Shown: positions 43,657 to 53,692 of the stretch, in pieces
How positions within the stretch are numbered: position 1 is the first letter of the stretch
Layout of the letters: each line of letters opens with the position of its first letter
Assembly (NCBI GenBank): GCA_022410635.1
Contig: JAJVDF010000965.1
Span: forward strand, 142,553 to 206,552
From: Tretioscincus oriximinensis
Taxonomy: Eukaryota; Chordata; Lepidosauria; Squamata; Gymnophthalmidae
Length of the DNA: 64,000 nucleotides
Direction: 5' to 3'
Translations under genes and position numbers: made by a program
The notes under the pieces: generated by a model
Seen by the model: only the letters and a program-made list of their open reading frames with translations
Told to the model about the DNA's origin: nothing
Database searches by the model: none

Positions 43657-44429
43657 CTATCGGACGGGCCATATGAGGACCTGCTGATGACGAATGGCCA
43701 ACTCAATGGAACTCCGTCCCTCCTTAATGACCCAGGCCTCCTGGATCCAGCCGCTCAGTGTCCTAGGAGCCAGTTTCCTCAACGTCACCGCCAGAATGGA
43801 TGGGAGAAGACTGTCATGGAACTGGTGGATGAGGAGCTGCTCAGGCCATGCGGGGACCCGTCCCGCATAGCTCCGGAACTCTGCTGCACAATCGATGACA
43901 TGTCTGGACCCCAGCATGATGGTGCAAAGCCGCTCTATTGCCAACTCACACCAGTATGGGTCACCCCAAAGCCCTTCGGTAAGTGTGCAGACTGATTTCA
44001 GCTCCTTTGCATCCGATCGCTGCAGGAGCAGCAGCCATTCCTGGGCCTTGCTTCTCAATGTGCCCAAAATGAACTGCACCCTGTGCGCTTCGGATATGAA
44101 CCTGTCCCCATGCGGGACTGTTTCTGGCCCAAGACCTGGGCCAGGAACCCAGGAAGTTCCTCAATGCCACCAGAGAAAGTGATTCTGAGGTCCCCCGGTG
44201 ATGGCACGATTGTCGTCCTCACAGCAACTGGTGCCAATGTCATGGTGCCGACCCCCACGCTGGCAATAGCCTCATCATCCGGCATGTCAACTACGATGTC
44301 TTCTGGTCTCTCTCCTAGATGTCCCCAGACATAGAGGGTCTCCCACAGGTGCCATGGATCCAAGCCCCACTGAGGGGTTGCGCCTTCAGCAGCCTCCTGC
44401 CATCCTCCTCCACGTGGGCTAAAAGCCAT
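43657..44429 (-). pseudogene. Gypsy Gag (matrix/capsid) remnant in two frames
   Basis: Gag would form the particle that carries the element's RNA. An N-terminal frame (44055-44429, 124 codons) begins MAFSPRGGG and includes an acidic, proline-rich stretch. A second frame (43657-44079) holds a capsid-like helical region with FILGTLRSKAQEWLLLL, AAEFRSYAGRVPAW and LLIHQFHDSLLPSI, the style of Sushi/Ty3 Gag proteins. The two overlap by 25 bp out of frame, so at least one indel separates them. The zinc knuckle follows at 43592-43633. The plus-strand frames across this interval are shadows. Confidence 0.75.
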
Positions 44430-44475
44430 GGCAGAGGATGAAGCAGGAAAAAATTTTTGGATACTGCAGACCTCT

Positions 44476-44784
44476 TATGAGCTCCTTCTACTGAAAATAC
44501 CAGTCAGCCAAATGATTCAGCTCTGAAAGTGGTTTATTCAGCTCTAAGGCAGCCCTCAGTCAGGTCTGCAGTGACTACCTGCTGCCAGAGCAGCTATATT
44601 TATACAGTGTTTCAGCCAATCACTGGGTTCCTGCTTTTCCCGCTCAAAATACAGCTAATTCTTTGGTTACATTCAAAAGTCAGAGGTTTTCCCTCCAAAA
44701 CATCGACAGCTTTTGCTAACAGTCAAAATACTTAACTATATACATATATACATGTCATATACTTATTATACCAAAACTGTCACA
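44476..44784 (-). repeat. 5' LTR of gypsy element, 309 bp
   Basis: On the minus strand it starts TGTGACAGTTTTGG and ends near GAGCTCATA. It contains GCTGTATTTTGAGCGGG and a TATAAATATAGC TATA-like box (minus, about 44592-44603), with GAATAAACCAC (an AATAAA signal) about 60 bp downstream. Its inner portion aligns with the fragment at 42241-42342. Confidence 0.75.
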
Positions 44785-45912
44785 AAACAAAAGGGAAATA
44801 AGTTATCCATCAGAGGTAGAAGAGGTAGCTTATGTTCCATAAATGAAATATTTGTCTGTCGAATACTTTAAGAATTGGATGAACTTTCCCTTTAAACATA
44901 TGGCGTGGGTGAATAAACAAATACCCACATAAATGTGACCTAAGTCTAAGTACAAGGAGAAGAATGAAGAATATTATGTCTTGCAATCTAGAAGCATTAC
45001 CTCACAGTCAAAATCAACAGATCCTAGAATAATCATATCATCAAATTTATCACAGGCATACAGAAAATGTACCCTTGTATTATCACACTTACTGAGTTTC
45101 CACATGGGATGATATACCAGTTTACATAGAAGTTTGGTCATCTGCCTTACACAAAGTGATATAAGAGAGCAGAGACTCCCTCTTTCCCAGAATACTATGC
45201 AGTGAATAAAGCAATGGAGTAAAATGCAATAGTGGCATATCATCTCCATTACATCGTGACAAAACAGTCCATGAATGGACAGCTATCGTTGTACCAAATC
45301 ATACAATTATATGCTCATGGGTCAATGTGCTCCTGGGCATGCCAGAAACATCCAAAGCCTAGAATTTGCTTTCCAACTGTAAAAAAAACTGGGCCATGAA
45401 CTGACTACTGGTGGCATGGTGTTGGCTACCTAGCCCAGGCCATTGTAAAATGCTTTGTGGAAATAGACAATTTGATAACACTTTGTATTAGAGTTTAAGA
45501 AGTTTGATGTTTTTCTTGCATTTTGTTTTGTTAATTAACAAAGATGGCTTGGACTACAAACTTTTTTGTAGANAAAACATGCAAAGATTTTTGTGGTGAT
45601 TCATGACTTATCTGATTTTGTGCTTTTTTCAGACTGAATTTTACAAAGCAGTAAAGCTAACGTATAAAGCCAAAAAAAATCCTTATACTGTTTAAATCTT
45701 CTAAAAGGTATATATGAATGAGATTACAAAGGATAAACTCATCATGAAGACAATTCTTCATAGAGATGCTCTTTTCAAAGTTGATCTTCACCATCTCTAC
45801 ATTATTCNGAAGACTCTGAGCTACTTTCTCAAGTTGGGGACTTGGTGAGATTCACCAATTATTGTATCTGTTTTATCCATCAATTACCTTAACTACACAC
45901 ACAACCACGAGC
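44785..45912. other. No recognised gene
   Basis: AT-rich sequence. The minus frame 44974-45249 has no domain. No repeat named. Confidence 0.5.
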
Positions 45913-45920
45913 TTTCCACC

Positions 45921-46498
45921 TAGGGTTGCCATATCTTGGCATCCACAAACCGGGACGTGGGTGGGGTGGGTGCGTGCACGCGCGTGCGCGCACACATGAA
46001 TAGGCGTGCGTGCGCGNGCGCATGCGCACACAGATGCTTGTAGAGAGACTGGCAGAACCTCTCTTCTCTCACCACAAGCGTCCGTGTGCGCACGCACGCA
46101 CGCGCGTGCGCACACAGCTGCTCCTTTGCTAGAGGCTGGGTTTCGTCCTGCTCTGAGGCAAGCGCGCCAACTCCAGCGGAGCAAAAACGCTTGAGTTTGT
46201 GACAGGAGAACAGAGCTATTCTCCTGTCAGAAACCCAGGCGTTTTTGCTCCGCTGGGGCTGGCGCGCTTGCCTCAGAGCAGGGCGAAACCCCGCCTCCAG
46301 CCAAGGAGCAGCTACGGCGCGCTCCGAGGATCCTTCCACGACGGCTGCTTTTCCTTTAAAATCCCGCCTTTTTACATTCCCTGACGCAGCATCGGGAAAT
46401 GTCAAAATCCGGGATTTTACCTTAAAACCCGGAGGGGACTATATTTTAGTCCCCAAAACCGGGTTTGTCCCGGTTTACCGGGACGTATGGCAACCCTA
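45921..46498 (+). mobile_element. Palindromic hAT-like element, copy 1, 578 bp
   Basis: TTTCCACC flanks both sides (45913-45920 and 46499-46506). The left end is TAGGGTTGCCATATCTTGGC and the reverse-complemented right end is TAGGGTTGCCATACGTCCCG. Inside are an alternating CG/CA-rich stretch (45970-46030), a small hairpin, then a 95-bp-arm palindrome (46116-46313) and a right portion with AAAACCCGG and GGGACTATATTTTAGTCCCC. No transposase. The CpG-rich frames on both strands are not genes. Confidence 0.85.
46116..46313. repeat. Near-perfect palindrome, 95-bp arms
   Basis: Arms 46116-46210 and 46219-46313 are reverse complements with few differences around the 8-base spacer CAGAGCTA. Long identical words include TGCTCTGAGGCAAGCGCGCC and CAGCGGAGCAAAAACGC. 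Confidence 0.9.
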
Positions 46499-46506
46499 TT
46501 TCCACC

Positions 46507-47092
46507 CCATTCATTCAAATTCCTAGACATATACAAATATGATTTTAAAGTGCTCCTCCATTTCAGTTGTTTGTGTTCTTTTGGGGGGAAATTCAGCCTT
46601 CAGTTGCTATATATTTTATTCACTAGAATTATTTCTCCTAGGGTCTTGGTTACCTTTAACTTCCTGCATTAAGAGTTCAAGCTCATCTTCTTCCTTTACA
46701 ATATTTTGAGCAATAAGATTATTAACTTTATGGTCCTAGGCCAAGAACTTTTTACTTTGATGTCTTCCCTGCAGTATTTTTAAGTGATTCAATTTTTCTT
46801 GTGAATAAAAGTCTTTGACCAAGAATTTATTATTGAGGGCCTCCATTTTAAAGTCCCGAAGAAGAATCTCTCNGGAGCTGTTGTACCAGTAGCAAACTGT
46901 AAAGATTTCATTGGCAGTAGGCAGGGTCACAGGGAATTCTAGGGGTTGTAGTTAGGCAGTGCCTTCTGGGGCTCCTCATTCAAATGAGGCAGCAACTGAA
47001 TGGCAAGTAAAATGGGAACAGATGGTCAACGCATTTTTTTAAGCGTTTGCAAAGTGGAGGAAATGGACAGGTGGGGATGTAGCCATAACGTG
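46507..47092. other. No recognised gene
   Basis: AT-rich with a small GTTGTAGTT-type word near 46944. Frames at 46487-46672 and 46736-46930 have no domain. Confidence 0.5.
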
Positions 47093-47334
47093 GAAGAAGA
47101 AGAAGAAGAAGAAGAAGAAGAAGAAGAAGAAGAAGAAGAAGAAGAAGAANNNNNNNNNNNNNNNNNNNNNNNNNNNNNNNNNNNNNNNNNNNNNNNNNNN
47201 NNNNNNNNNNNNNNNNNNNNNNNNNNNNNNNNNNNNNNNAAGAAGAAGAAGAAGAAGAAGAAGAAGAAGAAGAAGAAGAAGAAGAAGAAGAAGAAGAAGA
47301 AGAAGAAGAAGAAGAAGAAGAAGAAGAAGAAGAA
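47093..47334 (+). repeat. (GAA)n tract with a 90-N assembly gap
   Basis: Pure GAA units on both sides of the N run at 47150-47239. It is the 3' tail of the SINE at 47332 (minus), expanded far beyond the tails at 14080 and 61999. The gap size is probably an estimate, so the true length is unknown. The poly-E/K frame through it is an artefact. Confidence 0.95.
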
Positions 47335-47625
47335 CTGGGTTCTTATACCCCGCTTTTCTCACCTTTCAAAGGGACTCAAAGCGGCTTACAAGGGTATTTT
47401 TGCCCCAAGGCTTACATTCTATCTTCCTCACCAGGCTCTGGTGGTTCCCATATATCTACTTGCAGTCAGTTGCAATTTCTTGCAATTCATGCTTTCCAAT
47501 AGCTGGGTTGGCTAGAGCTACAGGCTAGTGGAAGGTGCTCAGCCCTCCCCACATCCCACACAGGGCTTCGAAACCCCATCTCCCAACTGAGAGACAGATT
47601 CCTTAGCAACTGAGCTATCCGTGCC
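47332..47625 (-). mobile_element. GAA-tailed tRNA-derived SINE, full length
   Basis: The best copy in the window. Minus strand: GGCACGGATAGCTCAGTTGC (A box), GGGGTTTCGAAGCCCTGTG (B box), CCAGCTATTGGAAAGCATG, TGCAAGTAGATATATGGG, TTGTAAGCCGCTTTGAGTCC and AAGCGGGGTATAAGAACCCA followed by the TTC/GAA tail. The head resembles a tRNA. The partner LINE is not identified. Confidence 0.9.
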
Positions 47626-48122
47626 ATTTCCAACTTCATTTTTTCTAACATTTTTCACTGCATCCCGACTGCTGTCATTTTTAGTACTATTTCTGTATAT
47701 AACAATATAAAGGACTTTTTTTTATTATTGCTGATCATCCTCACACTAAAAGTAATTACTTTTCTTTCCCATGGAACCCTGCCATAAATCCTGATTTGCA
47801 GTTGATTGGCCTTTTTCCCTTCTGTAATTAGCCGCTGGCTTCCCTCATTGCCAGGAGAGTGAATTCAGTAGAAAAACTTACTAAAAACTCACTTGAATTT
47901 TGTAAAGCTGCTAGAGTGTTTTCTATTCAGCAGCACTGATTTTTCAGAAAGAAAAAAACAGCTGAAGCCTCCACTCTCACTGCCATTGGTCTCAGCAGTT
48001 CTCACTGGCAATGTCCAAACATCGCTATCGTAGCACGAAGACTGGACCTTGCACAACTCCAAGTGCTACAACCTACCACCACTCCACCCTTGCAGGACTT
48101 TCCACTTGACCCAGTGAACCAG
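47626..48122. other. No gene; even-composition block 47740-47970
   Basis: Contains TAATTA cores (AGTAATTACTT, CTGTAATTAGC) and no repeat words. A conserved non-coding element is possible but cannot be shown here. Confidence 0.3.
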
Positions 48123-48183
48123 AAGAGGCAGTTTGGTGTAGTGTGTAGAGTGTGGGACTCTTATCTGGTAGTCCCCGGTTCGA
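48123..48183 (+). mobile_element. L2-tailed tRNA SINE, left part (split by CR1)
   Basis: AAGAGGCAGTTTGGTGTAGT, GTGTAGAGTGTGGGACTC and GTCCCCGGTTCGA give the A and B boxes. The element breaks inside the B box and resumes at 48467 with GATTCCCCACTCC. Confidence 0.85.
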
Positions 48184-48184
48184 N

Positions 48185-48466
48185 TGTGGTAGCTAACAGC
48201 TTGGATAGTTTCAAGACAGGACTAGACAGGTTTATGGACACCAAGGGTATAAATAGATACTAGGATGAATGTCTGGATGTTGCCTCCGGGATGGAGAAAC
48301 AGGCAGGACTCCTGAAATGCCATTTGCAGGGAGTCATGAACAGGAGCATATCTTGCTTTCCTCTGTTCGGGCTGCCCAGGTGCATCTGGTGGGCCTCTGT
48401 GCGAGACAGAATGCTGGACTTGATGGGCTGTGGCCTGATCCAGTATGGCTCTTCTTATGTTCTTAT
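48185..48466 (+). mobile_element. CR1-type LINE 3' end inserted in SINE
   Basis: Starts TGTGGTAGCTAACAGC and ends CTTCTTATGTTCTTAT, about 282 bp of CR1 (last ORF2 codons and UTR). Only GA, perhaps with the ambiguous base 48184, is duplicated, in line with the very short or absent target duplications of CR1. Confidence 0.9.
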
Positions 48467-48666
48467 GATTCCCCACTCCTCCACAGAAGCCAGCTGGGTG
48501 ACCTTGGGCCAGTCACGGTTCTTTGAACTCTCTCAGCCCCACCTACTCCACAGGGTGTCTGTTGTGGAGAAAGCAACAACAAGCCATGTGCGCCACCCTA
48601 TGGTTGGCCACCCTGAGACCTTCGGGTATAGGGCAGGATACAAGTACAAATAAATAAATAAATAAA
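48467..48666 (+). mobile_element. L2-tailed tRNA SINE, right part
   Basis: GATTCCCCACTCCTCCACAG, GACCTTGGGCCAGTCACGG, CTCTCTCAGCCCCACC, CCCTGAGACCTTCGGGTATA and an (AAAT)n tail. With 48123-48183 it reconstitutes one SINE. Confidence 0.9.
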
Positions 48667-49534
48667 CTCTGTAAGAGCAGCTGGGTTAACTCCTTCTCCA
48701 AGTTTGGAATGCCTTTGCTTCAGAGTGGTTTGTTCCAGGTCAGATAATGTGGGAAGTGCTGGCCATTTCTAGCAATTATTTTGGGTAAAAAGCCAGTACT
48801 GCACCAAGTGAACCTGTTTTCACCAATTTTGTTTGAGAGAAGCATCTTAGCAATAAAGATCTCTGCACTATGCAAACATAGTGTGATTTCTCTGCCTTGA
48901 GAAGAGACCATTACTGACAGTTACATGGGTGAAGCTCCTGTGATAGTGACAGGAAATTACACTTATGTAAACTTGTCAAAATTGCAGTCATTTTTCCAAA
49001 AGATGCTTCTAATTTGTTTCTCAATATTCCCCAGGATTTGTTCTAAAAATAAAATATATATACCATCAGCAGGTAGAAAAAATGTAGGCAGGAAATGTCA
49101 AGAAAGCTAAATGCCTCAGAAACCCAAATTTTAAAACCCTCCGCTAACTTGGAGACAGCAGAGCCCCAAGTAGGAGAACTCCCATTGCACTAGTATTGCC
49201 TGAAGAAAAACTGAGAGGATTTTTGCTCGGTTTTTGTTCTTATTTTCTTTAAACTTTCAGGCGTGTATAATGTACCAGAGTTTCAAATCAGGATGTGTCG
49301 TTTTCTCTTTCCTACTTCTGTCATACCAAATAAGCAAGTAGGAGGTTAATCCTGCATAACAAATCATATAAATAATTTCACAGTTTTACATTTATATCTG
49401 CTGCAAGGAAACTAATAGAAAATGCATGTTTGTAAACAGTATTACATTTTTAAAAAGGCTACAACAGTTTAAAATTTCATTTATGGAAGATTTTTGTAGA
49501 TGAGATGAGGGAACCCGTATGTTCTTTTTGTTTA
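48667..49534. other. No recognised gene or repeat
   Basis: Unrecognised sequence; frames at 48720-48911 and 48925-49110 have no domain. Confidence 0.5.
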
Positions 49535-49542
49535 GGTGTATC

Positions 49543-50093
49543 TAGGGTTGCCATGCGCCCCGGGAAGGTAGGACAATCCCGGTTTGGGGACTAAAATATA
49601 GTCCCCTNCGGGTTTTAAGATAAAATCCCGGATTTTTACATTCCCCGATGCTGCGTCAGGGAATATAAAAATGCAGGATTTTAAAGGCATAGGAGCAATG
49701 CTTTCCGGGGTCCTGGAAGGAACCTCGGAGTGTGCCGTAGCTGCTCCAATGCTGGAGGTGGGGTTTTGCATCAGGCAAAGCGCGCCAACTCACCTCCAGT
49801 AGAGCAAAAACACCTGGGTTTGTGACAGGAGGACACCTTTGTTCTATTGTCACAAACCCAGGCGTTTTTCCTCTGCTGGAGGCAAGTTGGCATGCTTTGC
49901 CTGACAGCAGGCACGAAACCCCACCTTCAGCATTGGAGCAGCTATGCACAAATATGCATGCACACACGGATGCGTGTGGTGAGACAGGCAGAAGAGAGGT
50001 TCTGCCTGCCTCACTACAAGCATCCGTATGTGCATGCGTGCACGTACCCCCAGCCCCATCCCGGTTTTGGACTGCTAAAATATGGCAGCCCTA
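49543..50093 (-). mobile_element. Palindromic hAT-like element, copy 2, 551 bp
   Basis: GGTGTATC flanks both sides (49535-49542 and 50094-50101). It is the same family as the 45921 element in opposite orientation: AATCCCGGTTTGGGGACTAA and GCTGCGTCAGGGAAT here match the reverse of the right end there. The palindrome is retained (49739-49827 with 49848-49943), and a second hairpin lies at about 49954-50040. The copy is less CpG-rich, consistent with greater age. Confidence 0.85.
49739..49943. repeat. Palindrome of hAT-like copy 2
   Basis: AGCTGCTCCAATGCTGGAGG pairs with CATTGGAGCAGCT at the far end, and CCTGGGTTTGTGACA pairs with TGTCACAAACCCAGG at the centre. Arms are about 90 bp, more diverged than in copy 1. 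Confidence 0.85.
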
Positions 50094-50101
50094 GGTGTAT
50101 C

Positions 50102-50458
50102 ACATCTGCTTACTTTTTTATATTTCTCTCATCGTTCAGTTCACAAATTCATAAGCAGCATGCATGTATCTAACTACTGATTCTGCATCCATACATTTGT
50201 CGTTGTTTAATATAATCTCTGCTTCTCTTTTTTTGCTCATCTCTGAATAGAACTAATATTGTTCCAAATCAGATTTGTACTAAAGGTCCTATAATCTGGA
50301 ATAATATCCTTGAATTTGCATTAGTGTATCCACATGTAGGCCAGATCTGAGTGGAACGTGGGCATGAGTATAAGGGATCTGTGAAACAAGAGTGATACAT
50401 TCACGTTACTGCTCACCCAAGTATACAGAAATTCCTATGCCATCCAATTCACTAAATG
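50102..50458. other. No recognised feature
   Basis: Unrecognised AT-rich sequence. Confidence 0.5.
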
Positions 50459-50965
50459 CAGTCTGTTCTCACTTTTCTGCCCATCAGTTTCAAGGAGTGC
50501 CCTCTGGTCCTAGTGTAGTGTGATAGAGAATACATTTTATCTTTATTCACCCTATCAATCCCATGCATTATTTTGTACACTTCAATCAGATCACCTTGGA
50601 AGAGGTCTAGATGTTGCAGTCTGACTTCATAAGGGAGATGCTCCAGACCCTTGATCATTCTTGTTGCCCTTTTCTGCACCTTCTCTAGTTCCATAATATC
50701 CCTCTTGAGATGTGGTGACCAGAACTGAACACAGTATTCCAAATGTGGCCTCACCACAGATTTGCTGACTTGTTTTCGATTCCTTTCCTAATTATCCCCA
50801 ACATGAAATTTGCCTTTTTTGCTGCTGCTGCACACTGGGTTGACATCTTCATTGAACTGTCCACCAACACCCCAAGGTCCTTTTCTTGCTCGGTCACAGA
50901 AAGTTTAGTTCCCATCAGTTGGTAGGAGTAACTGGGGTTCTTTGCCCCATGTGCATGCTTAGTAT
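50459..50965 (-). pseudogene. CR1 ORF2 C-terminal remnant
   Basis: The minus strand carries the CR1 ORF2 region after the RT. In order from 50965 it has a HMG-type start, a LTVTEQEKDLGVLVD block, a QCAAAAKKANFMLGI block, PHLEYCVQFWSPHLKRDI, LEKVQKRATRMIKGLEHLPY and TRTRGHSLKLMGRKVRT. This extends about 200 bp further upstream than the 25.8-kb copy. An internal loss removes the SLERRRL stretch (LDLFQGDLIEVYK follows directly). The 3' UTR is missing below 50459. It has no active site and is not functional. Confidence 0.85.
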
Positions 50966-51799
50966 CATCAAGTCATCTCCAATTCCTCGTTGGTTGCATG
51001 GGCATTTCTCTCCACATCTTTCTGCAGAGATAGATAAATGATTTGCCATTACTCCTGGGTATTGAACAGACAGCCATTTGCTTTCCATGCAGCTTCCAAG
51101 TTACACTTATTACTTCATTACTTGTTATTGTTGTTATGAAGAATTTCCCTCAATTCTTCATAACATTCATGGTGTAATGAGAATGCTCCACTGTTTGTTT
51201 CTTTTTAACACAGGATGTGGAAAGTGAGGCATTTTGCTATAGCAACAAAAATGCTGAGAGTCTTTTTCTCATTTATGTATACCTATTAAAGCTTTTTGCA
51301 ACATCATGTACTTTGCCTTAAATTTTGCATAATGAGATCAAACAAATGCTTATTCCTTTGGGATGTTATGCCCTCCAGTTATATTTTAATAGGTTTTCTT
51401 TCAATGCCTGCAACATGTCTATTGCCTACTCAGAATAATTTGTTTGTAAAGGAGTTTATAAAGGAAGATATGTTTTGATGCTTGTGTATTTCCTGCCTTT
51501 TTCAATCATATTATGTTCAGAGACAGAAATTATATATGACTTTTAAATTTAAAAACTGTTCATAAAACTAATGGGGGGGTTCATTTTTCTCTTTTTCTAA
51601 AACAGCAAAATCTGATTTGTAGCTACACATTTTAATCTACTTCTACTCCATGTCAGAGTTTTTACATGTATTTACTTGCAGGCTTAATTGGCCATGTTTT
51701 CAATTACAAGTCTGTTTCATCTGAAGAAATTAACAAATAACACTATGCCTTTAAATTATTATTTATCCTAAAACATTTTCTTTATTCAATGTCCTTTAA
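50966..51799. other. No gene; small perfect hairpin at 51133-51164
   Basis: GTTATGAAGAATT and AATTCTTCATAAC (13-bp perfect arms, 6-base loop). Otherwise unrecognised AT-rich sequence. Confidence 0.5.
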
Positions 51800-52670
51800 A
51801 CAACACATTTTTATTAGCATTCCTCCTAGAAATTATATTTATGTGCTTTTTTCTTCTAACATCCTTCTTCTCTAACAAAATCCTTAGGACCTCAAAAGAC
51901 ATAAGCAGTTTTAAGTTCCTATTGTGAGATATATCCTGGAATAAGGAGCTGCCATAATGTCCATGATTATGTGGCCAGCAGAGCCCTATTTCTGGGATTG
52001 ATCTCATAATAAGGACCATTACAGAAAGGACCTTAATATGCCCTTTGTTTCTTTCCCAAATTGTAAAGTTATTTTCTGCCAACAATGCCCCTCTATACTC
52101 TACATTGGGCAAACAGGACAATCCCTTCGCCAGAGAATAAATGGACACAAATCAGATATTCGAAATGGAAACACACAGAAACCAGTTGCTGAACATTTCA
52201 ACCTTCCAGGAAATTCTATCTCAGACCNCAGGACTGCAGTCCTTCAACAAAGAAACTACAAAGGAAGATTTGAAAGAGAAGCAGCAGAACTTGAATACAT
52301 TCATAAGTTCCAAGCCATCAACAAAGGACTTAACAGAGATAATGGTTTCCTGGCCAACTATACATTTTTATGAAACCTGTTAAGTATATGATTGATTCTC
52401 TACCAGACATTTCCTCTTGTTGCCCCAGGGACTTTTTCACATGAGAGGATTAGTTTCTGCTATTTATCTGTTTTTCTAACCTGCAATTCATCACCTTATT
52501 ACAGTTGCATATGCTTTGTCTTCTCTCATACACAGTTTCCTATAAATACTTGACACTGACATTAGTCCCTCAGCATCTGAAGAAGTAGACGTGTCTACGA
52601 GAGCTTATGCCACCCACTTTTCTCAAGTTAGTCTCAAAGTGCTGCTAGCTCCTTTGCTGTAAAGTTATGG
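51800..52670 (+). mobile_element. Penelope-like retroelement, 3' part
   Basis: Contains a GIY-YIG endonuclease frame followed by the tail ATCTGAAGAAGTAGACGTGT, GAGAGCTTATGCCACCCACT and TTAGTCTCAAAGTGCTGCTA that is found inverted at 27731 and 60506. The RT that should precede the endonuclease is at best a trace in 51800-52030, so the copy is 5'-truncated. Confidence 0.75.
52038..52373 (+). pseudogene. GIY-YIG endonuclease of a Penelope-like element
   Basis: In Penelope-like elements this domain nicks DNA during insertion. The 111-codon frame has CQQC at residues 14-17, then LYIGQTGQSLRQRINGHKSD (21-40), holding the YIG half of the motif, the conserved arginines and a histidine. Further on are VAEHFNLPG and the REAAELEYIHKF block with the acidic residue typical of the family near residue 87, and a GLNRDNGFLANY ending. 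The GIY half is not clear, and one codon is ambiguous at 52228. The frame ends at a natural-looking terminus before the tail, so the domain is nearly complete, but RT is missing. The first methionine is incidental. Confidence 0.8.
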
Positions 52671-53596
52671 TAAACTAAAAATAACAAAGCTTTTATATGA
52701 ACATGATTCCATAGTAGCTTCCAAGCAGTACCTAAGGCCAGGCTAACAGCTGCCTTAGAATGCAGTTTCTCTTCCATCTGCTAAAGCAGTTCCTAAAAGG
52801 GACTGTTTCTTGGGAATTCTGCTGACAACCTAGCCAAGTGTGATTTGAAAAGTGTGTAAGAGAGCATACCCAATGGGCATGTAGATCTATGTAGCCTAGA
52901 AGTGCACATATGAATTTTAATCTGTATTAAAGGTAGATGCAGAAGGGCCAAAAACTGTTGTGTGACTGGAAAAATCCATTATATGTCTTCAAATGTATTT
53001 TTGTTTCCAAAGATTTGTGAAAGAAAACGTAAAGAAAATAGCATATGTATGTCTACCAAACACTCTTTTTATGTAGGCATGCATGAAAGTTTGTTTCTCT
53101 TCTAGCTTACTCAGTTTTACCCATATTTTCAATGTAGGTCTAACTGACACATAACATTTATTTAACCAAAAGGGTCCAACAAAATACACATATAATTATA
53201 ATTACAGATAACCATCCAGACTTCATCCCTATTAACAATCTCAGCAAAATCCCAAAGTTACCCAACAAAAGTAACTTTGATGTTTCACTCCAAAGAGTCA
53301 AATGAAAATGTTTTCAAGTCCATACAAAAATGCAAAAGATCCTTCCTGAGCCTAAGCTCCACAACAGTGAAGCCAGGTCTTGGAAAAACTGCCAAAAATC
53401 TCCTTGATGTAGTAAGAAAAGAATGGACTAAGTAATGGCTCCTCTGGTCTCAATATGTGTCTTCATAAAGGCCTGCATGTTATAATACAATAAAATAAAT
53501 AAGTAAATAATAAAGTACAGTGTAACGCTTCGCTAATTATTCCAGATGTAATAAGAGGATCTGATGGTCTAACGTGTCAAAGGCTGCTTTCTCTAT
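52671..53596. other. No recognised gene
   Basis: AT-rich sequence; the minus frame 52989-53189 has no domain. Confidence 0.5.
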
Positions 53597-53692
53597 AATC
53601 TATCTGTCTATCTGTCTATCTGTCTATCTGTCTATCTGTCTGTCTATCTATCTATCTATCTATCTATCTTCTATCTATTTATCTATGTATCT
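53597..53692 (+). repeat. (TCTG/TATC)n tetranucleotide microsatellite
   Basis: TATCTGTC units pass into TATC units. It abuts a LINE tail on its right, so it probably grew from that tail. The plus frame of serine, leucine and isoleucine is not a protein. Confidence 0.9.

Larger units (their letters stand above)
42241..44784 (-). mobile_element. Ty3/gypsy LTR retrotransposon, internally deleted
   Basis: Read on the minus strand: 5' LTR (44784-44476), gag, protease and part of RT, then an abrupt jump into a 3' LTR piece (42342-42241). The gag style and protease-RT order suggest a vertebrate Sushi-type chromovirus relative; the exact clade is inference. RNase H and integrase are missing, so the copy cannot move by itself. 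No 5-bp target duplication was confirmed. Confidence 0.85.

Noticed and set aside
42314..44334. Plus-strand frames across the gypsy element
   Set aside because: Shadows of the minus-strand gag, protease and RT remnants, which have family motifs.
46006..46526. Frames of 60-160 codons with CpG-rich codons
   Set aside because: Located in the palindromic hAT-like element, mirrored on both strands.
47000..47515. 171-codon frame with poly-Glu and poly-Lys
   Set aside because: Translation of a (GAA)n tract, an N gap and a SINE in reverse.
51786..52148. 120-codon minus-strand frame
   Set aside because: Opposite strand of the Penelope-like GIY-YIG region; no domain of its own.
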